A DNA stretch of 64,000 nucleotides from Acanthamoeba sp. SK_2022b. Its lineage: Eukaryota; Discosea; Longamoebia; Acanthamoebidae. The notes under the pieces were generated by a model. It was given only the letters and a program-made list of their open reading frames with translations. It was not told the DNA's origin and did not search any database. Shown in pieces: positions 44,580-54,400 of this stretch (positions within the stretch are counted from its first letter, which is position 1; every line of letters begins with the position of its first letter). The translations under genes and the position numbers were made by a program. The stretch spans positions 1-64,000 of the forward strand of contig JANDJZ010000119.1 in NCBI GenBank assembly GCA_027943245.1, given 5' to 3'.

Positions 44580-44914
44580 ATGCATCTCATGTACTACCTC
44601 GACAAGGACGGCAAGCGCGTCTACACCCTCAAGAAGTCGTCTCCTGACGGCTCGGCCACCGTCTCCGCTCACCCCGGTATGGATGATATCCCAAACTCCT
44701 CGCTCCTGCCCCACCGCGATTATTGGCATTCGACGATGTGCGCTTGTTTGCCATTATGTGCTTGTTTGTTTCTCAGTGTTAAAAGTTTGTCTCACTGGAA
44801 ATGCCCCTATTCGCAGCCCGCTTCTCGCCCGATGACAAGTTCTCCCGCCAGCGTGTGACTCTTAAGAAGCGATTCGGCATTCTCCCCACCCAGCAGCCCC
44901 CTCGCGAGTACTAG
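44580..44914 (+). CDS. NOP10: H/ACA ribonucleoprotein subunit Nop10
   Basis: Two exons. The first (from ATG 44580) reads [19 protein letters not shown] then SAHP, split by an intron (about 44675-44816). The second reads [18 protein letters not shown] and ends [13 protein letters not shown] at TAG 44912-44914. The joined 64-residue protein matches Nop10 end to end. Nop10 is a core subunit of H/ACA snoRNPs that guide pseudouridylation of rRNA, and of telomerase RNP in animals. A poly-A-signal-like AATAAA follows near 44960. Confidence 0.97.
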
Positions 44915-45011
44915 ATGGATCTTTCGATCACAGCCCAGGAAGCAAAACTTCAAAAAGCAAATAAAAAATAGAAAATCTTAAAAAACATTCTTTTGTTCAT
45001 CGGCACGGCAT

Positions 45012-45610
45012 CTATCCGAGTCGGCGCAGCGTAGCTGCTAAGCCAAAATGGTCCGAGGGAAACACAGACATGCCATCGGGCGCGGAGAAGAGCGGCTCTG
45101 TCCCGACCATCTTCATATCCACCACTTCCCAGGCTGACTCGCCTTCGCTCCCTTCCTTCTCCACAAGAGCTTGACGTTGCGGCGCCGTGACGGGCATCGT
45201 AGATCGCAAGTAAATGCGGTCGAAGCGGCTGCTGTAGCCTAAGTTGCCGCCCATCAAACACCACCAACAAAGTCACTACAACGAACACGTCGGGGTCGTG
45301 CGGCTCTCTGATATACCTGTGGTGCGCTTGATGGCAGTGACCCGCTCGGAGATGAGACGTGCGGTAGTGTTGCGGGCGAGATCGAACGTGAAGCCGTCGC
45401 TGCGTCCCGGCTCGATGGGGCCGTGGACTGCCTGCCACAGGTCGACGTAGGTTGCGTCAAGCCGCTCGTTGGTCTCCTTCTCGATGTCCCGCATGTTGAA
45501 ATCGCCCAGCAGCAGATGGCCGTCGGCCTGGTGCGCCTCCTGCATGTCCATGGTCTGCTCGATCTGGCTCTTCCACACCGGTGCGAACTGCAATCGCTCC
45601 GTGTTAGTCG

Positions 45611-45643
<33 letters not shown>

Positions 45644-46761
45644 TGTGTGACAGCGAGGGAATGGCTGGCTCGAACCCCTGTCCCGGCCTTCAAGTGCACG
45701 ACTGCCACCGAGACCCGAAGATTAGCGACGGCGATGACGCCCAGCAGAACCGACTTGGGCATGCCGTGTTCCTGTTTGTACATTCGCTCCTCTGATCCAT
45801 ACGCTTAGCTAGAGGTGAGACCCGGTAGAGTGTGGTGCGTGGTGTACCAACGCTGGCAAATGGATATCGGGACAGCAGCAGGTTGCCCATGGGCTTGACG
45901 CTGTTGCCGCTGCAGTCGGACACGTGGTAGCCGCGCCGCACCCACTCCTCCTTGAGCAGTCGTTCGTGGAAAGTGGGCGTTCCCTCCTGAAGCGCGATCA
46001 CATCGGCGCGCTCTTGCTCGATGATTCGCAGCAGCGCGGGCCATCGGTGCTCCGTGTGCAGGAGGTCGTCGATGGGGTACTGGCTCAGCTCGGGATTGGC
46101 GTCCATCAGCACATTGTATGAGACCACCTTCAGCACCGTCCCATTTTGGCTGTCATCGCCTTCCTCAGATCCCTCAATAGCTGCCATTACGTCGCATAGT
46201 GCGTTCATTTGGATGAGAAGGGAGCTACTCAACACGAGGGCCGAAATGAGGTGCTGGTACCGATCCCGGACTGGGCTGGGTCGGCGATCAGAGTGGCCGG
46301 ACGCCACTGTGCAGCGAGAGGGTCGTAGATTCCGGGCGTGATCGGCCGCGGGTTGCGAACGAGCACGAGCACGCGCCGCTTGCGATTGCCGAACGAGAAG
46401 TGCACGAACCCGGCGGCGTCGGCGAGCTCGTGCAGGCGGGCACGCTGCTCGCGAGTGAGGTCCGTGAACTGGCGCGTGTGCGATGCCGCGCCTTCACCCT
46501 CGCCCGCGGCAAAGCGTGCAAAGGCGGCCTCGACCTCCTCTAGCGTCATGCCTGCTTCATCTTCACCAGCTTCCTCCACGGCGCTGTCCTGTTTCTCTCT
46601 CTTCTTGGACTCCTTCTTTCTGTATGAATTGTGACGCTGCGCTGGCTCGGCTCGTTGCGGTTCCACGTTCTCTGCTTTATCTGTGGGTGTTGCGTAAAGC
46701 TAAGGGCAAGACAGGCCAACGGGGGCGACAGGATTGTGGTTGTACCTTGGGCGTGTTCCAT
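45012..46761 (-). CDS. R3H domain plus TDP2-like endonuclease/exonuclease/phosphatase
   Basis: Start taken at ATG 46759-46761; spliced, it reads MEHAQDKAENVEPQRAEPAQ. An Arg/Lys/Glu stretch and a helix lead to an R3H domain (LTREQRARLHELADAAGFVH, then FGNRKRRVLVLVR), which binds single-stranded nucleic acid. The catalytic domain follows: VLKVVSYNVLMDANPEL (Asn), RIIEQERADVIALQEGTPTF (catalytic Glu), GNSVKPMGNLLLSRYPFASV, VAVVHLKAGTG, HLLLGDFNMRD (DxN), YVDLWQAVH, SRFDRIYLRS and the final PSDHFGLAATL (DH). The order GDFNMRD, DVW-like, FDRI, PSDH follows TDP2, which removes tyrosyl adducts from 5' DNA ends. A CCR4-like RNase or other phosphodiesterase role remains possible. Confidence 0.75.
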
Positions 46762-46943
46762 CTTGCTCCTCTTGTAAAGATGACAGGTCTTTGAGAGGAT
46801 TACGCCGTGGTTAAACGTGAATTCGGTGAAGATGAAGGTATGCTTGTGCTTGTCGCCATGTTGTAGCAAGAGCGTCGACACTGGAGGGAAGAAGGAAAAG
46901 ATTTAGGAAAAGCCAACTTACTAAAAAGCCAACAACAAACAAG

Positions 46944-49716
46944 ATGGACAAGCAAGCGGCAGACCCCAAGGTGACGCTCTCGCGCCTTGACTCAGGTACC
47001 TGACCCGCCGATGCAACTCATTGATTTTAGAGTGCTGAGTGCACTTCATAAATCAAACGAAACGACTTGTCGTTTCACTGATCTTCAAGCGAACTGTAGC
47101 GCCACGCCTCCCTTCCAGCGCTGTGTGGCCGCTTGTCGCTTTCGTTCTTCTTTGACACTTCTCCTATGTCGTCTTCGTTCTTCTTCCGCTTCTGACTCCG
47201 CTGCTCCTCACTCGGTGCGTTGATGGGCGCAGAGGGCTTTGTGAAGAACGTGCACTACGCAGCGGCCTACTGGGAAGAGCACGGCCGCAACTTCCGTGAG
47301 ATGGTGATGGGCCTGCTGGAGGACGCCACGATCCTCAAGATCGCGGCCAACGCAGCGGGACTCTCGCTAGGGTACAATCACCAGAAGGGCACAGTCCCGC
47401 CGCAGTACAACCAAAAGGTCATCTTCCCCGCCTACGAAGTGCTCGAGGCGCAGCTCAACAAGACGCTCCTCTGCGACGCCCTCGACGCGTACATGCAGGT
47501 TCGCATCACTCCACCCCACTTCCTTCCTCTCTACTCCAGTAACTGCTGCTCTCAATCTCACTCCATCGCGGCCTGCTTGGTTGCTTGCGTGGGGGTGCAG
47601 ATCATCTCGTCAATGGGAGAGGCGGCGATTCCTCTCGACCAGCTGTTCAGCACGCCTGAAGCCCTGCAGAAAATGAACTTCTTTTGCGAGGTGCGTTCGA
47701 GCATACGTGCTCATGTTGGCTGCGTGTTAGCGCAGCGGGTGGTCGTGGCAAGCTGTAAGCAGCCAGGTGGCTCACATGTGGCATCGCAGGTGTGCCTGGG
47801 TCCGGGTTACGACAGGGAGGCGTGCGGGAAGTACTTCCTACCGCAGCTGCAGCTCTACTTCCTTCGCTTTCTCGACATCTACGACAACTCGCTCAAGGGC
47901 GCCCTCATGGCTAACTACCTCGAAGAACTCAAGCGCCTGCAGATGGTACGTGTCGTCGTAAGCTAACGCAACGCAACGCAACGCAACGCAACGCAACGCA
48001 ACGCAACGCAACGCAACGCAACGCAACGCAACGCATCCACACCTACATCCACAAACGGTCGAGCATGCAGGAGTCACGAATGAAGGACGATAAAGGTGTG
48101 AAGCAGCTTTGGGAAAAGATGAAGCAGCAGAAGGAGGAGCAGGAGAAGGCCAAGACCGCCACGACAGCTGCTGCCGATCACAAGAAGGTTGAGGCCAAGC
48201 CAGCGACGGCTAAGGGGAGCGAGACAGGGAAAGCCAAAGCTGAAGATGTAGCGAGCAGTGGAGAAGCGGACCTCGCTGATGACGAGGAAGCGAAGCAGCA
48301 GGAAGAGCACGTCAACAAGCTGCTCGAGAACATCAGCATCTTCTCCGACATGCAGAGGGACAAGCACGAGCGAGAGGAGGTGCTCGAGTACGATGACCGC
48401 ACTTGCCCTACGGTGTAAGTGGCTCACCGTTGCAGTGCTAACGTGATATCGTACGTGCAGGAAGCGCATGGGAGCCAAGAACGAGGTCCACTTCCTGGAG
48501 AAGTCGGCCACCAAGGGCAGGGAGCTGCTCGGCGCCTTCTGGGAGAAGAGGTCGGCCGAATTCCTTGAGGTTGGGTCGATCATTCAATTTTTGCTCTCGC
48601 CTTTTACGATTTGAGACTGTGGGAGGCCTAAACCCGTGTGTATGTTTCATGGCACAGAAATGGGAGGCTCTTTCGTTAGAGGAGAAGCGGAAAGTGCTGG
48701 GTGAGACGCGCAGCTTTCTTCTCACGATGGGCAGCGGTACGTTATTGCCATTTAATTTTGAATTTTTATCATTTTTAAAATCAACTTTTTAATTTCCCGG
48801 GCAGGTTCCTATGCCACCGCGGTGCTCTACTGTCCCGAGCTCAACGTGGACGACCTCACGGCCGCTACCGACAGCCCGTCTAGCACAGCGCCGCAGGGCA
48901 GCCAGCCGACCTTCATGAGCCTGCTCAAGCGCTGTCTCGCCGACCCGGCCACGCAGTCGGACACATTCGCCGAACAGTTCCTGGCGCCGCTGGTCAAGCA
49001 GAAGCTGCTCGACACGCACTTTGACAGTGAGAAGGAGCGCAAGGAACAGGAGCAGGAGGTCATGGCTATGGCCGCCATGATCACGGTCAGTCGTCGCTTC
49101 ATTCTGCTCACCTTCATCTGCAAGGTCCTTTCTGAAGTGCTCGGCGTGCCTTTCGACGAACTCGCGCCCGCCACCTCGCTCCTGCAGCCGCTCAAGGCCG
49201 TCGTACGCACCCAGCTACGCGTGCCTTAGTCCAGATGCAAAGGCGCGTCCATAGCGTGGCCTGATCATTCCGTCTTGAGTGCAGGAATCGGAGAATGTGC
49301 GTGGAATGCTGTTTAAGGAGACGCCCAACCTGCGATCCTGCTCCAACCCCACTTGCGACAACCAGGAGACCAAGGAGAAGACATTCCTGGTGCGAAGCTA
49401 CATTCTTCATCGTGTCACTGGCTCTTTGGCAACTAACGCCGGCGTCTGTGGCGTCCAGGTTTGTTCACTCTGCCGAAAGGCAGGCCTGTCGACGCCATAC
49501 TGCTCTCGCGGATGCCAGGCAAGCCACTGGCCCGAACACAAGAAGACCTGCGGCGTTGCCACCGCGAGCCGCTCCGCGACCAGTGGCGGGGCCAAGATCG
49601 AGGAGCTTGTAGAAACCAAGCGCGACCAGCGACCGTCCGCCCAACAACTGCCCAGTGCCAATTCTGACCAAGTGTGGGAAAGGATCCCCGATCCCGACCT
49701 TGCGGGCCTTGATTGA
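46944..49716 (+). CDS. MYND zinc-finger protein of unknown function
   Basis: Start ATG 46944 (MDKQAADPK, donor follows). Large helical regions come first (VKNVHYAAAYWEEHGRNFRE, FLPQLQLYFLRFLDIYDNSL), then a Lys/Glu/Ala-rich charged linker (KQQKEEQEKAKTATTAAADH), a further helical module (KRMGAKNEVHFLEKSATKGR, MSLLKRCLADPATQSDTFAE) and a C-terminal MYND finger. The finger reads CSNPTCDNQETKEKTFLV then CSLCRKAGLSTPYCSRGCQA then HWPEHKKTC, with all zinc ligands. MYND fingers bind proline-rich partners. The body has no SET domain. About 620 residues. The start lies 182 bases from the TDP2-like gene start on the opposite strand. Confidence 0.78.
47966..48035. repeat. Pentanucleotide microsatellite, 14 copies of ACGCA, in an intron
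   Basis: Fourteen perfect tandem copies of ACGCA begin just after a splice donor (GTACGTGTCG at 47946) of the MYND gene, so the array lies in an intron. Confidence 0.95.
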
Positions 49717-49825
49717 GCTCCGTGCGGCGACTGAAAACAAGTGAAATCAAAATTTTTACTGGAACCCATAGCCAAACTGCGAACACTGTGTCCGCACCAG
49801 CACCAGCACCAGCTTTACAGCGGGC

Positions 49826-51203
49826 CATGGGCTACGATACTGATTTTGCTGGCGCAGTAACCATTCGGCCGGCCCTGCCGGAGGCCTTTGTATCACGCTT
49901 CAATGAGATGGCCTCACGCCGCAACAACGCTTTTGGCGACGGCGACGAGGGCTCCTTCGACCACATTGTTCTTCCCCCCCTCCCCTTTAACCCCGCTGAA
50001 GCCGAAACAAAGAGGCCTTGTTGGTGACTGTGACACCACCAGCTGTTTGGAAAGCGAGGCAAAGCGGCTGGGCCAGGCCTGGGTGGATACGACAACCCTG
50101 CCTGGACAAGTATGTCCCTCACACAATGAAGCACCGACTTGATGTTGAACCTTTTGTGGACAGGTGTGCCTGCATGCTGGAACAGCTTCCAGCTCAGCAA
50201 TGTATGCAAGGTGAGGCTCCGCCTCAACTCTGGCGAATTGAATTAACAAAAATTACGGTGGTTGTGAACCCGGCAAGGAGTGGACCACTCTTGATTGCGG
50301 CCAAGGAACCAGCTCGTTCTACAACTACGTCCAATGGTTGCAGTTTGTGGTCGACTTCATCATCAGGGAAAATGCAGAACTGCTGCCCGTGCTTGACTTC
50401 CAGGGCTGCATCACATGGAACTGGGAGAAGAAGAGCTCCTACGACAAAGGCACGCTCACCCTCGAGGTGCGTTTTTACTTTGCCTTGTTGAGCTTGAGTC
50501 AATGTGGCTCTGACCATAAGCATCAAATGGGGTGGTCCAACAGCGCTTTAGAGGGAAGTGGAAGGTTAAGGCCAACCTGGTGACGCCCCATTCGATTGAG
50601 CCGGCTACAACAGACCAGGTACGTTCTCTCTTTTTCAGCCTCGCTTGGTGAATGTTCAACTCTTTTTAACTGCGCTAGCCGATCAGCACACATTCATCTC
50701 CACGTACTCGACATTCTTCCGTGGTGGTTACGTAGCGGTGCTGCTCGCCGGCCCAAAGAAAGCAATCCTCGTCGAATCGAAGCACGAGGCCGTTGTAGAG
50801 GGTGATCCCTACGATCAACTCGCGTGCAGGCTCGTGCGTGACAATCAGCCCCTCGAGGTTTATGCTCTGCCTCGGCTTCCGTCACTCTTTCATCTCTGCC
50901 TGTCGGCCGCCTCCAGTGAGCTAGACCGGGCCAATCCAGCACAGCGCCAGCAAATGGGTGCGGACCCGGTTCTGTGGGGGAAGAAGCAGGCGAGTGACTC
51001 TAACAAAGGCCTGTGTATGCGCACGACAGTGGCGGGCTTGCCTGACGACCTACAAACTCAGCTGGGAGAGGGCGGACGTCATTGCAGTGGTTGCGGATGT
51101 CAGTTCTGGGGGGCAGCCGGTGTTGATGTGCGAGGTACACGCACGCCCAGCCCGTGTAGTGGTTTCCGCAACTCAGACCATCGACTGACAGCAGATACCA
51201 TGA
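49826..51203 (+). CDS. Hypothetical protein, exon structure partly resolved
   Basis: A likely start is ATG 49826 (MGYDTDFAGAVTIRPALPE, FVSRFNEMASRRNNAFGDGD). Supported later exons read EPGKEWTTLDCGQGTSSFYN and VQWLQFVVDFIIRENAELLP (50255-50465), RFRGKWKVKANLVTPHSIEP (50551-50618), and HTFISTYSTFFRGGYVAVLL, GPKKAILVESKHEAVVEGDP (50686-50857). An open stretch near 51045-51130 gives YKLSWERADVIAVVADVSSG. The stop after that exon is probably near 51203 but a frame also stays open to 51316. The first part resembles small proteins with a GYDxxFxG start seen in bacteria and protists. No function recognised. Confidence 0.45.
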
Positions 51204-51457
51204 ACTCCTCAGTGTGGCTGCCCATCGGGTACAACAATCTGCCCATACTTGCGCGCTACTGCTCCCAGCGTTGCTGGCGTGAAAAGACTGCGCCAGAAGT
51301 GGAGTCAGCAGAGTAGTTGGCACTCCCGTTTCTTCAACAAGATTCTAGTGCCAGGTTGCATCTTGATTACCCAGTCGCTAAGGCGAGTGCAGGCGAGCAA
51401 TGTTCTAAGCCATAGGAGGAATCGACCACCCACGCCAGGCGCAAACAACCCCGTGGA

Positions 51458-54400
51458 TCAAACTTTTAACCTGAATTGGTACCGGTTCTCGCTCTCTGTG
51501 GCGCGGCAGAGAACGCAACCGATGCAGAACTCCTCTGTGCCGTTGGGCGGATGGTACACCCCCAAGGGGCAGTCGGCAGGCCCTGAGCGAGGAAAAACCA
51601 GCATGAGTGTACTCAGCGTTGGGAGGGAAGGAGGTGCGCAGACGTACCGTTGCACTTGGGGGCCTTCTCGAGATAGGCTGGGAGCGTGTGCCACTCGTTA
51701 AAGTCGACTCGTTCTCCTGCGCCAGCACGCGAGTGAGCGAGGACGCGCGTCCATGCAGAGCGCCAGTAAGACCGAGATGGGTGGGGATGGAAGGATTGTT
51801 GATCAGTGGTACCGGGTACGCCGTGGCAGGGATCGCAGAAGCGCGCCTTGCCCGCGCAGAAGTATGTGGCGAGTCGGCAACAGAAACGGCACTTCCACTG
51901 CAGAGACAAGAACAGGTTAGACCACACAATGACACGGGAACATTCGAGGAGTGAGAAGAGGGTACCTCCATGTACTCCTCGCCGTGCACGACACAATTTT
52001 GTTGGGACGTGTTGCTGCACGAGCCGCACACCAGTTCCATTGGGTTGAAGGCGCCTCCTGAGCGGCATACACAGAGTTTGCGGCGAGAGCTGATTAGTGG
52101 CCTGTGATAAGCGAACGAGGCGAGCGAAAGATGAACCTTGCGCCCCGGCACCCGGAGGACCGCCCATGTTGGCGCACTCCTTCTTGCCGCCAAAGTAGGG
52201 CGACCGGCAGCGGTAGCACATGTAGAACGCAAAGGTGTCCAGCGCGAACCTGGCTCACCCCAAAAGAATGGACCACGACTGCGTCAGTCGGCCGCGCCAG
52301 CACATGAGAGCGGCGGTGTGCGTACTTCTCGCGGTTGTTGAAGTAGGGGCTGTGCGGGCTCACAAGGGCGTCGTCCTTGCCCATGCCTACAGCGGGTGTC
52401 GGAGGAGGAATAGTACCACCACGACCGCTTGAGCAACGGGAACATTGGACGATGGCTCGCGCGCGTGTGTATGGAGGTACCTTCGAAGTCAATGCGCTCT
52501 ACGCCAGCCTTGATAATGTACTGCTCCAGTTCGAGCAACGGACCGAGTTGCTTGCGGAGCGAGGGGTGGTCCTATCGCGATGCGACATCCAACCGATCGT
52601 GTCAGTTGCGCTTCTCGGGCCAGAGTTCGGAGAGACCGGGATGGGGTAGGGGCTCGTGTACCATGCGAACGTTGCAGAGCGGGCAGTCCATGAAGGCGAA
52701 GGAGATCGCAGCCGTGGGCCAGCCCTCCGCCTGTCGGGATAGCCTCGTGTGAGGAAAAGCGAAACTGGATAAAGAGAATATATTGGACGGTACCAGCTTC
52801 TTCTTGGCGCAGTCGTAGTGGAACAGATGGCCGCATCCCGTAAGCGAGATGCAGGGTTTCGCGCCCAGCCCTTCTACCCAACAGATGTTGCAGTAGTCCT
52901 CCTGAGATATGGCGCGCAGGGAAAGGGGTTTGCTTGCATGAGCTCACGCCCATTGAGAACACAGACATGCGTTGCGAGTGTGCACGCACCTTGGTTTGCT
53001 TGTCGGCTTGCACGCAATCGGGGTGGATACAGTGCAGGCACTCCTGAGTTGACGATCGGGACAATCACTTTCCGTGAGGCTGCGGAGAGGCACGGCGGGG
53101 TGAGAGGGCTAGCGCTACGTACCTGTTCCAAGGCCAGCCCGTAGCATTGGTGGCCGCAATCCATGCGCTTAAAGCATCGTCTGTATTAGCAGCAACAGGC
53201 AAACGTGTCGAACGTGTCTGGCGGTGAGCCATGGCGGCACCACGTGGATTGGGGAAAAGGGGGGGGCTGTATATACCTCTTGATTGCTTTCCTACACTCT
53301 GCCTCGCCGCACCACTCGTTCTCCATAATGTACTCCTGTTCCATAGAGAATGTTTTGTTTCGGGGTGAGACCAAACGGGAGAGGGGACGACAACAGGCCA
53401 ACGACAAAGGCAAAAAGTGGTAGGTGTGCTGGATAGTACCTCCAGTTCTGCGCGTTCCTGCTGCTTGGCCTCGATTTCCTTATTGAGGGCCTCTCGCTTA
53501 ACATTGTACTCGGCTCTGTGGCGCCAGGGTGGACACTCGTGGGGTCAGTGTCGAGACTTTATAGGAGGAGGGCTAGCGGCGCGGCACGTACTGTTCCCGT
53601 TCGAAGCGGAGCCTTTCCTCCCGCTCCCAGGCCTCCTTTTCAGACTCGAGTTCGTTGCGGACCTTGAGCACGCGCCGCTTGCGCCAGAAGAAGATGCCTC
53701 GTGGCATCCTCGGGATGTCCTTGTTGAAGGCCCGAATGGGCGCCGGCTCGTGGAGATGTCCTCCCAGTATCTCGGCGTAGTTGAGTTCATCGGATTCGTC
53801 CTGTTGCTGTTGCTGTTGGTGCTGTGGCTGCGGCTGCGCTACGGGCTCAGGTTCGCTATCGCTGCCACTGTAGCTTTCGGTTTCGCTCTCCTCACTCTCG
53901 CTTCCGCTGGAGCAACTTAAGCTTCGGCTCCTGCGGGCGCCAATGTTGAAAGCCACGATTGTCAGCATGAAGGCACATGCCCTACTACCGTTGGCGCCGC
54001 GGCGAATGGTACATCACGTTTGTGGAGCACAGCGCGCGGGAGGAGAGAAACGATGAAACCATACCGTTTGATGTCGTGCCTCTTTTTCCTTCTGCACCTA
54101 TTCCGTGGAGGGAAGGGCAGCCCGTCCCCCCAGCCATCGGCCTCCTGATCGGGCTGCTCTGACTTCTTTTCGTCATCGTCGTCGCTGCCAGAGTCGCTCG
54201 TGTCACTTGCTGTGCTATCTGAACGAATCTGATCATCAGATTCGTCGTCGTTTTTGGCCTTGCCTTTGTCCTCTCCGCCAGCTTCCTCATTCCTGACCTC
54301 CGCAACCGCACTGTCGTCATCTTTGCCTTCGACGCTGGGGCTCTCCTGCTGTCCGTCCCCATCTAGCGCGGGCGCTTCGCTTACACTTGCGGGGGCCGGG

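Noticed and set aside
45660..45700. T-loop-like sequence (GGCTCGAACCCC) hinting at a tRNA
   Set aside because: No acceptor stem, D-arm or anticodon arm can be folded around it, and it overlaps the exon/intron edge of the TDP2-like gene on the minus strand.
53100..54100. Idea that the RBR-like and RCR-like modules are two adjacent minus-strand genes
   Set aside because: Exons of the linker (NYAEILGGHLHEPAPIRAFN, then EYNVKREALNKEIEAKQQER, then EYIMENEWCGEAECRKAIKR) splice in phase on both sides, and there is no room for a terminator and promoter. Only transcript data can settle it fully.
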